Origin: Spirochaetaceae bacterium
Lineage (GTDB): Bacteria > Spirochaetota > Spirochaetia > DSM-27196 > SKKC01
DNA length: 13,436 bases
Direction of reading: 5' to 3'
Assembly (NCBI GenBank): GCA_003552745.1
Contig: PUOG01000212.1
Span: forward strand, 1-13,436
Shown here piece by piece: positions 1-6,837 of this stretch. Position 1 is the stretch's first letter. Each line of letters begins with the position of its first letter. Under the pieces are notes generated by a model that saw only the letters and a program-made list of their open reading frames with translations, searched no databases and was not told the origin of the DNA. Both the position numbers and the translations under genes were made by a program.

Positions 1-1
1 A

Positions 2-286
2 ATCAATATCGACCGGGATATCGAGCTTCGTGAGCGGACGGTGCGGGTGGAGGAAGAGCTGAAGGCGCAGCGCGAGCTCATGCGCGAGGGGTTCGCCCAG
101 TCGGAAAAGCGGTTCGACCTCATGCAGGAGCAGATGGACCGCAGATTCGAAGCGGTGGACAAGCGATTCGAGCAGGTGGACCGCCGCTTCGAGGATATGC
201 GCAGCTACAGCACCCGCTGGTTCACGGTGATCTCGCTGCTTCTTACGGTCGTCGGTGTTGCGGTGACGGTCAGCTCGTTCGTGTAA
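2..286 (+). CDS. Coiled-coil protein with C-terminal membrane anchor (5' truncated)
   Basis: The frame is open to the left edge, so the true start probably lies outside the window; 94 residues are visible. Most of the visible protein is a charged helix with heptad-like repeats of the type xxVDKRFE (three to four consecutive copies at about positions 100-200). It is followed by a single hydrophobic segment of about 20 residues at the very C-terminus (about 220-283). This layout, a repeated coiled coil plus a terminal membrane anchor, is common in small proteins of unknown function in spirochaetes and other bacteria, and resembles the Borrelia Bdr proteins in architecture only. The likely topology is a cytoplasmic coiled coil anchored in the inner membrane, possibly oligomeric. 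A GTG at 41 could in theory be a start, but the helical pattern continues upstream of it. Function is not known. It is convergent with the lipoprotein gene at 390-905. Confidence 0.7.
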   Translation: MNIDRDIELRERTVRVEEELKAQRELMREGFAQSEKRFDLMQEQMDRRFEAVDKRFEQVDRRFEDMRSYSTRWFTVISLLLTVVGVAVTVSSFV

Positions 287-328
287 GCGGGCGGGTAGAA
301 CCCGGTGGGCGATCTATCGCAAGGTGTG

Positions 329-343
329 GTGGCGGCCCGCCAC
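329..343. terminator. GC-rich hairpin between convergent genes, possible terminator
   Basis: A perfect 15-bp inverted repeat (7-bp arms GTGGCGG/CCGCCAC around a single C) lies between the convergent coiled-coil and lipoprotein genes. As RNA it would fold with a 3-nt loop. Neither strand has a T-tract after it, so its role as a terminator is inferred from position only. Confidence 0.25.
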
Positions 344-389
344 GGCGCGTTCTGAACGACGCCGCGGCGGATGCTGAATATAGATCGTA

Positions 390-905
390 TTATTCCCGGT
401 ACCGGCCGCGGTTGAATGCGTCCCGGACCGCCGAACCGATCTTTCCGGAGCGGATGGTGGCGGCGCTGAAGCCGTCGACATCCTGTGTCGCAATCGCGTC
501 GAGCGCGGGTCCGGACGGCGAACCTTCCATATAGACGGTGCGTTCGACGATCTCTTCGACCCCGCGGGCACCGATCAGGTACTCGAGCGATTCGACGTGC
601 TGATCGAAGATACCTGCGAACGGATCCTCGTCGGCGGCACGATAGTCTTCGCCCCGATAGTATGCCCACCGAAGGCTGACGTCGACGATCTCTTCGTTTT
701 CAATGGTCAGCTGCACACTGACATTATGCTCGCGATCGTCAAAATGACCGCGGTAGTCACCGTCCTGCAGACTCCACACCGGCCACTCGGCGTTTGCGGC
801 AACCGGATCATCGTTACCGTTACAGGCACCGAGAGCCACGAAAGCCAATAGTACGGTCATCGCGACCACGAGACGGAACACATTTGCGGATAATCGCCTA
901 CTCAT
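390..905 (-). CDS. FMN-binding domain lipoprotein
   Basis: A 171-residue protein with a lipoprotein signal peptide: basic N-terminus, hydrophobic stretch at about 10-26 and a lipobox LGAC with the lipidated Cys at residue 28. Asn at +2 gives no obvious inner-membrane retention signal. The mature part resembles an FMN_bind domain as in RnfG/NqrC: a DGDYRGHF-type opening strand near residue 48, a VSVQLTIENEEIVDV strand pair at 62-76, and near the C-terminus DGFSAAT (144-150). The latter fits the flavinylation pattern Dxx(S/T)GAT with Ala in place of Gly, so Thr150 would be the predicted covalent FMN site. The start ATG is preceded by a perfect AGGAGG (910-915) at 4-nt spacing. It probably carries electrons outside the inner membrane, but no ApbE flavin transferase or partner redox gene is in the window. 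The unusual SAAT core leaves some doubt about covalent attachment. Confidence 0.8.
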   Translation of the reverse strand: MSRRLSANVFRLVVAMTVLLAFVALGACNGNDDPVAANAEWPVWSLQDGDYRGHFDDREHNVSVQLTIENEEIVDVSLRWAYYRGEDYRAADEDPFAGIFDQHVESLEYLIGARGVEEIVERTVYMEGSPSGPALDAIATQDVDGFSAATIRSGKIGSAVRDAFNRGRYRE

Positions 906-981
906 GAATCCTCCTATAAGCGAGACGTGTCGGAGTGCATCGTATCAGTTTTGCACTCGGTCACACATTATTAGGTGTTCG

Positions 982-1011
982 ATAATACTTCTTATCTCAG
1001 TTTTTGTTCAA
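982..1011 (-). promoter_or_regulatory. Sigma-70-type promoter of the FMN-binding lipoprotein gene
   Basis: On the minus strand there is a -35 TTGAAC (1006-1011) and a -10 TATTAT (982-987) separated by 18 bp, inside the most AT-rich stretch of this part of the window. Transcription would start near 975, leaving a leader of about 70 nt before the AGGAGG and ATG at 905. The gene may therefore be transcribed independently of the upstream SIS gene. Confidence 0.6.
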
Positions 1012-1091
1012 GTGCTGAATTCGTCTCCAGCATGCATTTTTGTCACGTGCATTTATGTGAACGACGCTGCCGGGGTCGACTCAACGGTGGT

Positions 1092-1132
1092 AGAGACCTC
1101 CACGTGGCCCGGACCGGCAGCGCGGAGTCTCT
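1092..1132 (-). terminator. Imperfect inverted repeat downstream of the double-SIS gene
   Basis: The arms AGAGACCTCC (1092-1101) and GGAGTCTCT (1124-1132) pair with one bulged base around a 22-nt GC-rich centre that contains a further CCGG...CCGG palindrome. It lies 29 bp past the stop of the double-SIS gene and upstream of the lipoprotein promoter, the right place for a terminator, but no T-tract follows. It could instead be a protein-binding palindrome. Confidence 0.25.
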
Positions 1133-1160
1133 CGGGCGACCGTGAGATCATCACAACCAG

Positions 1161-3257
1161 TTAGTCCCTCTCGAGAATCGATCGCAGTGCGGCGGCGACC
1201 GGAGATTCATCGGTGGGGGTGTCAGACTCGAGAGCGGCGCCTCGGGCGAGCATGGATCGGTGCAGTTCGAAGCAGGCGGTGGCGTAGTCGAGGCCGGTGA
1301 GGTCGGCGATGATCCGGGTGCCACGATCGATGAGTTTCTTGTTCGTGGGGTCGAGCTGGATCATCCAGTTCCCCGATATGCGGCCAAGCAGTGCCATGGT
1401 CACGGTACTGAAGGTGTTGAAGAGAAGCTTTGTGGCGAGATGATGAAAGAGGCGGATCGACGAGGGCGCGATGTCAGCCACGACGATGTACCGGACGTGA
1501 CTGCCGGTCACCCGATTCCCGTATTCGTCCTCACGCCGATCGTCCGCCTTCACGCCGGGTGATGCGTTCGTGCCGGCGCTTCTCAGTGTCAGAAGGGCGT
1601 GACTCGTGAAGCGTTCGGGGCGAGCTCCCGGCTCGGCCGGCCATACTCCGCAGTCGAGGAGGCTGCCCTCGACATCAACCCAGAGTGCCATTGATTCCAG
1701 GCATTCGCCGCGGGTCGGGTCGCCTTCGTTGCCGATAGCGTACGACTCGATTTCACGCGAATCGAGCTGCGGCGGTGAGTCTACGAGGTGCTGCGGGGCA
1801 CCCATCTGTCGGTACTCCTCCGAGCCCCACGCTATCCCCCGGCACGGGCGACGCAGCATGTGGCGCCAAGCCTCGCGAGTAGACCGTAACGGGTCTTTCG
1901 CGAACGCCCAGGAGACAGGGCTCTTTGTATCGCGGGGCGCCCGGAACGGAGGAATCATGAACGTAGGCGAGCGTTCGGTTGTGTCGCTGAAGATGTCGAG
2001 AAGGTATTCGGTTGCGAAATAAGTCATCCGTCCGCCGTGGCGGTAGAGCTCGGCCTCGCGTTGTGCGAGTGCCGCGATAGCCCGAGTATTCTCATCGCTG
2101 CGAAGCGACATCAACAGTCGTGCGAACGAGTCGACGCGCTGCAACCGACCTCGGTAGCCGCGAGGATCGGCCTCGGCGGACCCCGTCGCATCGCCGGCCG
2201 GGTTACCGGTGACCGCCGAGTTGTCCCGCGGCGCACGACAACTGTCGCCGAATGCAATCTCGAACGCTTCCTCGATGGCGGCGCCGACCACGAGCATCTC
2301 GATGGTCGTCGCCTGCATGCGCGTACTTCCGGTCAGCGCCATGGGACCGGTGAACAGATCGAGCGTGGTCACACCCGGATTCTCGATGAGCCGACGCGAT
2401 CGCTCTACGGTATCGGTGAGGATTCGCGTCGGATTGTTGTAGATGAAGTAAACTCGGCATTTACGCCGCAGCGCTTCTTCGGCGGTGCCGATAACGGAGG
2501 AGGTCTCTCCTCCTTCGCTTATCGCAACGAGAACGTCGCCGGCGTCGAGGCCCAGATCGGCGACCTGCCGCGCGCCGAACGCCTGGAAGTCCTCGAAGCC
2601 CTCAACCGCGCGAATCAGCGCCCGGTCGCCGCCGGTCATGATGCTGCACGCGCAGTCGGCGAGACTCGTGCATTCTCCGCTCATCCCGGAGGCACCGTCG
2701 AAATACTCCCGCCACATCGCCTCGAGCTGGACTGCGAGGCGTCCGGTGCTCCCGCAGCCGGAGAAGCAGATGCGGGGCTGTCGGGAGTTCCGCTCGGGGC
2801 CAGGCATGTCGCGGGAGACGCGTTCGGGGCTCGCCTCGTCGCCGGAGACGCGTTCGGGGCTCGCCTCGTCGCCGGAGTCGCGTTCGGGGCTCGCCTCGTC
2901 GCGGGAGTCCCGAGCGCGCGAACCAGCACTGAACCGGGTGCCGGGGTCCGAGGCGCTCTCTCCTGCGGCGACTCGGGCGAGCTCGCCGACGAGCTCATCG
3001 AAGCCCGACGAGAGCACGGCGCGCCGAGCGACCGGCACGATGTCGGAATCGACCGACAGCACTGCCGCTACGCCGAGGGGAGGATCGCTCTCGGCGTACT
3101 CTGAGAGATCCTCCGTGTACGGATGAGGCTGTTCGGTCGGCAGCCCCCCGAGATGGAACGCACGCTCACCGGTGACGAAATGCTCGGCGGCGGACCGGGC
3201 TCGCTCGTCGAGACGGTTGTCGTCATGGGCGCTTCTGCGTGGAATCTCGCCACTCAT
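1161..3257 (-). CDS. GKRP/MurQ-like double-SIS sugar-phosphate-binding protein
   Basis: 698 residues from the ATG at 3257. An in-frame GTG at 3338 would add 27 residues, but it has no Shine-Dalgarno sequence and lies within an inverted repeat. The N-terminal part has a FHLGGLPTEQPHPYT motif at about 34-48. SIS domain 1 (about 160-335) contains GCGSTGRL, then TGGDRALIRAVEGFED, a SEGGETSSV loop and LTGSTRMQATT. The C-terminal SIS domain (about 600-670) contains LATKLLFNTFSTVTMALLG and DPTNKKLIDRG, matching the C-terminal MurQ signature. The family includes MurNAc-6-P etherase and glucokinase regulatory protein (GKRP). Aligned by eye with E. coli MurQ, the residue at catalytic Glu83 is Met (181 here), while the Glu114 equivalent (222) is kept. 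Duplication of the SIS fold and loss of one catalytic Glu point to a GKRP-like ligand-binding role rather than an etherase. A repetitive linker interrupts the protein at about 116-156. No kinase gene is adjacent. Probably cytoplasmic. Confidence 0.82.
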   Translation of the reverse strand: MSGEIPRRSAHDDNRLDERARSAAEHFVTGERAFHLGGLPTEQPHPYTEDLSEYAESDPPLGVAAVLSVDSDIVPVARRAVLSSGFDELVGELARVAAGESASDPGTRFSAGSRARDSRDEASPERDSGDEASPERVSGDEASPERVSRDMPGPERNSRQPRICFSGCGSTGRLAVQLEAMWREYFDGASGMSGECTSLADCACSIMTGGDRALIRAVEGFEDFQAFGARQVADLGLDAGDVLVAISEGGETSSVIGTAEEALRRKCRVYFIYNNPTRILTDTVERSRRLIENPGVTTLDLFTGPMALTGSTRMQATTIEMLVVGAAIEEAFEIAFGDSCRAPRDNSAVTGNPAGDATGSAEADPRGYRGRLQRVDSFARLLMSLRSDENTRAIAALAQREAELYRHGGRMTYFATEYLLDIFSDTTERSPTFMIPPFRAPRDTKSPVSWAFAKDPLRSTREAWRHMLRRPCRGIAWGSEEYRQMGAPQHLVDSPPQLDSREIESYAIGNEGDPTRGECLESMALWVDVEGSLLDCGVWPAEPGARPERFTSHALLTLRSAGTNASPGVKADDRREDEYGNRVTGSHVRYIVVADIAPSSIRLFHHLATKLLFNTFSTVTMALLGRISGNWMIQLDPTNKKLIDRGTRIIADLTGLDYATACFELHRSMLARGAALESDTPTDESPVAAALRSILERD
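2791..2910 (-). repeat. In-frame 30-bp tandem repeat (coding minisatellite)
   Basis: Four consecutive 30-bp units start at 2791, 2821, 2851 and 2881. The second and third are nearly identical, the fourth differs mainly at its end, and the first is more diverged (about one third of positions); 2761-2790 keeps faint traces of a fifth. Each unit encodes ten residues of the type xSxDEASPER, giving a charged, Ser/Pro-rich, probably disordered linker directly before SIS domain 1. Because the unit is a multiple of three, gain or loss of copies would keep the frame. Confidence 0.9.
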
Positions 3258-3316
3258 AGGGAGGAAACCCCGCAAGACCGCTTTGATTGCGTCACGATCG
3301 ACGACTTCACAGCGCC

Positions 3317-3342
3317 AACGGTAACAGCGGTTGCTCACCGTT
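3317..3342. repeat. Inverted repeat in the divergent double-SIS/MBL control region
   Basis: The arms AACGGT (3317-3322) and ACCGTT (3337-3342) flank a centre that contains a nested AGC/GCT pair around GGTT. It lies about 60 bp upstream of the chosen start of the double-SIS gene and about 135 bp upstream of the MBL gene. It could be an operator or an mRNA hairpin. It overlaps the alternative GTG at 3338, which argues against that start. Confidence 0.35.
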
Positions 3343-3447
3343 ACAACAGAGCGTGCGTCATGTAGGTGCGACTGCGGGCCGCGGAAGCGGCGGCTCTCAC
3401 CGCGCTCGGAGGGCTATCCGCATTCCTTTGCCGGTTGGGGCGGTAGA

Positions 3448-3462
3448 CGGGCGCAACGCCCG
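3448..3462 (+). repeat. Hairpin in the leader of the MBL-fold gene
   Basis: A perfect stem CGGGCG/CGCCCG with loop CAA ends 15 bp before the ATG at 3478. No clear Shine-Dalgarno sequence stands between hairpin and ATG, so this structure could influence translation initiation of the hydrolase. It could also be chance in GC-rich DNA. Confidence 0.35.
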
Positions 3463-3477
3463 CCGGTATCGTGAATC

Positions 3478-4296
3478 ATGACAATTCATCTGCTCGGGAC
3501 CGCGGCGGCCGAAGGTTGGCCCGCGCCGTTCTGCACCTGCGAGGCGTGCACCGCTGCCCGTCGTGAGGGCGGTCGGAACATCAGGACACGCAGCGGGGCG
3601 CTCATCGACTCCGACCTTAAGATCGACTTCAATGCGGATACGGTGATGCAGCTGCAGCGCGATGGTCGCTCGCTCGAGAGGCTGCAAACCATCGTCTTCA
3701 CGCATCAGCACGCGGACCATATCGTCCCCACCGAACTCGGCTGGATGCGACACCCGTTCACAAACACCCCGCTGCCGGGACCGGTCGCGATCTACGGAAA
3801 CGGCGAGGTGATAAAGCTCATCCGCGCGGCGGCGCAGGAGGAAGGCGACGTCGGTCCGCTCCTGCACGAGCTGCGTCCGTTCGAGGAGGTTGTGACGCCG
3901 AGCGGCGACACGATCCTGCCGCTGCCGGCCGACCATGTGGAAGGCGCGCTCGTACTGCGCATCACCCGAGGTGGCAGGACGCTCTTCTACGGGCACGACT
4001 CCGGACTCTACCCGGAGGCGACGCTCGAGGCTCTGAGCGACGGAATCGTGCTCGACCTCGCGCTCATGGACTGCACGAACGGAGCGGTGACGAGCTCGAA
4101 CCGCGGCCACATGGGCGTAGACGGCGTTGTCCGTATGACCGAAGAGCTGCGTCGCCGCGGGGCCGTCACCGACGCCACACGCGTCGTGGCAACCCACTTC
4201 TCCCACAATGGAAACGCACTGCACGCCGAGCTTGAGCGCATGTTCGCGCCCCACGGAATCGAGGTTGCCTACGACGGGATAAGGATCGCGGTGTAG
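3478..4296 (+). CDS. PhnP-like metallo-beta-lactamase-fold hydrolase
   Basis: 272 residues, soluble, no signal peptide. The opening HLLGTAAAEGWPAPFCTCEAC resembles the PhnP subgroup, which has an extra CxCxxC site (Cys19, 21, 24) that in PhnP binds a structural zinc. The catalytic metal site is complete: HQHADH (His76, His78, Asp80, His81), His153 (ADH), Asp174 (GHD) and His240 in ATHFSH. PhnP is a cyclic phosphodiesterase acting on ribosyl 1,2-cyclic phosphate in phosphonate breakdown. No phn genes are visible here, so the substrate is unknown; a cyclic or mono-esterified sugar phosphate is a reasonable guess. The start is set by the conserved N-terminal strand, since the sequence before it lacks a good ribosome-binding site. 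It diverges from the double-SIS gene and ends 11 bp from the stop of the convergent MFS gene. Confidence 0.88.
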   Translation: MTIHLLGTAAAEGWPAPFCTCEACTAARREGGRNIRTRSGALIDSDLKIDFNADTVMQLQRDGRSLERLQTIVFTHQHADHIVPTELGWMRHPFTNTPLPGPVAIYGNGEVIKLIRAAAQEEGDVGPLLHELRPFEEVVTPSGDTILPLPADHVEGALVLRITRGGRTLFYGHDSGLYPEATLEALSDGIVLDLALMDCTNGAVTSSNRGHMGVDGVVRMTEELRRRGAVTDATRVVATHFSHNGNALHAELERMFAPHGIEVAYDGIRIAV

Positions 4297-4307
4297 CTCT
4301 TTTCCAC

Positions 4308-5519
4308 TCAACTACGCTGAAAGTTGCGGGGGATGGCAAGCCCGAGAGCGATGATCGCCGCCACGAGAAAACCGACGAACCCGATGCCGACTTCCAGGCT
4401 GAAATAGTCGCTGACCGCGCCCATGGTGAACGGGATAATGAGTGAGCCCGTCGCACCGAAGACGAACAACCGCGCCGCGGTTTCGCCGGAACGGCGGGAC
4501 TCGAAGGTCGTGGCGATCGCCACCGCGACGGGGGTGATACCGGCGAGAAAGAATCCCCCGAAGGTGTATGCGACCGCGGCAACGATAACCGAACGGCTAG
4601 CCGCCGCCACGATGAGCGAGACCGCCGCCGCGGCAGCATTCAAGATCATTGTAGGACGGAATCCGAGCCGGTCCGCGTACGAGCCGCAGACCAACCTTCC
4701 GACTGTTATGCCGGAGTTGTACGACAAAAGCACGATGGTCGCCACCGTCGCCGATGCACCCATGACTTCCACGAAGTAGGTGTTCATCCAACCGATGAGT
4801 CCGTGAGTCACTCCCGTGAATATGAGCACGGCGAACGCCGGCAGTATCAGCGCACGTGTCACGAAGAACAGAAGCGTATCGCGGACCACCGGGTTGGAGC
4901 GGTCGCCACCGCTGGTGGACGCGCCGGAGGCGTCGCGAGCGGTGGGCTCATCATCGTGTGTACCGGCACGCTCCGGAATATCGGTGAGCGCGGTAAACAC
5001 CGCCACCGCGACTGCTATCGCTGCGGCGAAACCGAAGATGATGCGCCAGTGCCCGCCGGATGCGAGCACGAGCGTCGCGAGCGCCGGCCCGATAATCGAC
5101 CCGAGTCCGAAAAAGGCGTGCAGCCGGTTCAGCGCGAAGCCGCGACGATCGTGAAACACCTCCGTTATGATCGCGTTGGAGATCGCATCAGTGAAACCGA
5201 AGCCCACCCCCGCGATACCGATCCCGAGAAGGTGCAGGACAAACGTCGGAGAGATGGCGAAGGCCACCAGCCCAACGGCGAAGCAGCCGTGTCCGGTTAA
5301 CAGCAGCGCCTTGCGGGGGAACCGATCGGCGATCACCGTGGACAACAAGACACTCGCGGTACGACCACCGGAGAAGAAGGCGAACATTACGCCGGCAACG
5401 GTGAGCGAGAGCTCGTGTTCGAGAATCAGGAAGGGAAGCACCGGTCCGATAGATGTCGTTGTAATTCCGGCAACCGCGATGCCGAGCTGTGTATCCCAGG
5501 CGATTCTGTTTCGGTTCAC
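4308..5519 (-). CDS. MFS permease, probable sugar or sugar-derivative transporter
   Basis: 403 residues with about twelve hydrophobic segments in two halves, split by a hydrophilic central loop (about 183-212). A degenerate MFS loop motif, GGRTASVLLSTVIADRFPRK, sits at 51-70, with its second-half counterpart GRLVCGSYADRLGFRP at 274-289. NRLHAFFGLGSIIGP (131-145) resembles the NxxHxxFGxGxxxGP motif of the fucose permease (FHS) group, suggesting a proton-linked sugar carrier; the substrate cannot be read from sequence. It starts with GTG at 5519, preceded by AAGGAG (5528-5533) at 8-nt spacing. It follows the CE15-like esterase gene on the same strand after 60 bp with no promoter or terminator that I can see, so the two are probably co-transcribed. 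Its stop is 11 bp from that of the convergent MBL gene. Confidence 0.88.
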   Translation of the reverse strand: MNRNRIAWDTQLGIAVAGITTTSIGPVLPFLILEHELSLTVAGVMFAFFSGGRTASVLLSTVIADRFPRKALLLTGHGCFAVGLVAFAISPTFVLHLLGIGIAGVGFGFTDAISNAIITEVFHDRRGFALNRLHAFFGLGSIIGPALATLVLASGGHWRIIFGFAAAIAVAVAVFTALTDIPERAGTHDDEPTARDASGASTSGGDRSNPVVRDTLLFFVTRALILPAFAVLIFTGVTHGLIGWMNTYFVEVMGASATVATIVLLSYNSGITVGRLVCGSYADRLGFRPTMILNAAAAAVSLIVAAASRSVIVAAVAYTFGGFFLAGITPVAVAIATTFESRRSGETAARLFVFGATGSLIIPFTMGAVSDYFSLEVGIGFVGFLVAAIIALGLAIPRNFQRS

Positions 5520-5579
5520 GTACGAGACTCCTTGCTGTGTCGATATGTCCGTGCCGGTGGCGCACGACTCACCGGCGAT

Positions 5580-6740
5580 CTAAGGGCCGGGAGGCTCCCA
5601 TCGAAACACCCGCCCCAGTCTATAGGGATGCCGATTATACTCAACCCCCGGCTCTCCCCCGCCCCACTGCCACCGGAGAAAATCGCGTAACACGTCCCAG
5701 TCTTCCGGATCGTGACGGTGTTCGCCGGCACGGATATGGAACGAACAACTGGTCTCGGGAACGCCGAGAATACGGTATGCGGTCCGCGTTGCGTCTACCG
5801 CCTGCACCATTCCCGGAGGGTTCGCCCAGGCGTCGTCGAGCGCATAGGTGAGCAGCAGCGGCCTCGGTGCGATCGCGGCGAGCAGACAGTGCTGGTCGTA
5901 CGGAAGCTCCGCTTCCCGGCCGGCAAACTCGCCGGTTCGCGGTCCGAACCACGCCTCGAAACGGCCCACGCAATCGGCGAGTGTTTCGCTTCCGGTTCCC
6001 CGATAGCGCTGCAGCGCACTCCCCTGCGAGCCGCTCGCGTTGTCGTTCACGACGGCAATCCGCTCGTCGGTCGCCCCGGCGAGGAGGACCGTCTTGCCGC
6101 CCCGGCTGTGTCCGGTAATCGCAATCCGCGCCGCATCTATCTGCTCGAACTCCTGTAGCACGTCCACCGCGCGATGGTATCCCCACGCCCATGCGGCGAG
6201 AGCACCGAAGGGGTGATCAGGGTACACATCATAGAGGCCACCGCTGCGGCAGGCTTCTCGTCTCGTCCCGACCGGCGGATCCTCGGCGAACTCGGTGCGA
6301 TCAAAGATAAAAAGCGCATATCCGTCACCTACGAGTCTGCCGGCGATCCGGTCGTTGAGATACCACCAGCAGCCGTCTCCATATGCGATGGTCGGACACA
6401 TGCCTTTTCCACTCGGGTACAGCAACCGGGCGCGAAACGAAAACGGCACCGCCCCGCCGCGGCAGTGAACGCGCATCGAGACGAGCGTAGTACTCCCCGG
6501 CCAAGTTTTCAGAGTGGAAGTACAGAGATGCTCGATCTCGACACCGTCACCGGCCGGAGGCAATCCTCCATAGCCTGTCTCGAGCACCTGATCGAGCCAC
6601 GCCTTTCGTGCCGCCGGCCATTCGGCCGCGGTGGAGATTCGCCGGTCGAAACCGGGAGGTCGAAAGAGGTCGGGCAACTCGCCGGCGTCAAATTCGGGGC
6701 CGTGGTCACGTGTCGTGTCGAGGTGATTGTATTCGTTCAT
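5580..6740 (-). CDS. CE15/glucuronoyl-esterase-like alpha/beta hydrolase, apparently cytoplasmic
   Basis: 386 residues from the ATG at 6740, chosen because AGGGAG (6745-6750) precedes it; a TTG at 6785 would add 15 residues without such a site. The N-terminal pattern ELPDLF...STAAEWPAARKAWLDQVLETGYGGLPP (about 21-61) is typical of bacterial CE15-like proteins. The nucleophile elbow GHSRGGK places Ser at 212 and is followed by the family-like ATDERIAVVNDNASGSQG. APRPLLLTYALDDAWANP (about 291-308) carries the usual acid position and GEHRHDPEDW the catalytic His (341 or 343). CE15 enzymes cleave esters of 4-O-methylglucuronic acid; other sugar esterases share this fold. I see no signal peptide, unlike most characterised CE15 enzymes, so it probably acts on a compound imported by the permease encoded next in the operon. 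A weak -10-like TAGGAT lies at 6770-6775 without a clear -35. Confidence 0.8.
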   Translation of the reverse strand: MNEYNHLDTTRDHGPEFDAGELPDLFRPPGFDRRISTAAEWPAARKAWLDQVLETGYGGLPPAGDGVEIEHLCTSTLKTWPGSTTLVSMRVHCRGGAVPFSFRARLLYPSGKGMCPTIAYGDGCWWYLNDRIAGRLVGDGYALFIFDRTEFAEDPPVGTRREACRSGGLYDVYPDHPFGALAAWAWGYHRAVDVLQEFEQIDAARIAITGHSRGGKTVLLAGATDERIAVVNDNASGSQGSALQRYRGTGSETLADCVGRFEAWFGPRTGEFAGREAELPYDQHCLLAAIAPRPLLLTYALDDAWANPPGMVQAVDATRTAYRILGVPETSCSFHIRAGEHRHDPEDWDVLRDFLRWQWGGGEPGVEYNRHPYRLGRVFRWEPPGP

Positions 6741-6837
6741 GAGACTCCCTTGATTCCTCCGAATCCCGTATCCTATTTTGTCCAACTCGGCAAGCAGCGC
6801 GAGTATCGTGGGTCAAGACTCGATAGAAGTGTTCTTC

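Noticed and set aside
2791..2910. 30-bp regularly spaced units resembling a CRISPR array
   Set aside because: The units are head-to-tail without spacers, vary between copies and are translated in frame within a conserved gene.
2037..3104. Long plus-strand open frame (355 codons) opposite the double-SIS gene
   Set aside because: The minus strand carries clear SIS motifs throughout this interval. The plus frame is a product of GC-rich codon bias, has no recognisable motif and has no ribosome-binding site.
1161..3257. Calling the gene murQ
   Set aside because: The protein is more than twice the length of MurQ, has two SIS regions, and seems to lack the Glu83 equivalent.
3258..3338. N-terminal extension of the double-SIS protein to the GTG at 3338
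   Set aside because: There is no ribosome-binding site, the GTG lies in an inverted repeat, and the extra residues have no family-like pattern. It cannot be fully excluded without homologue comparison.
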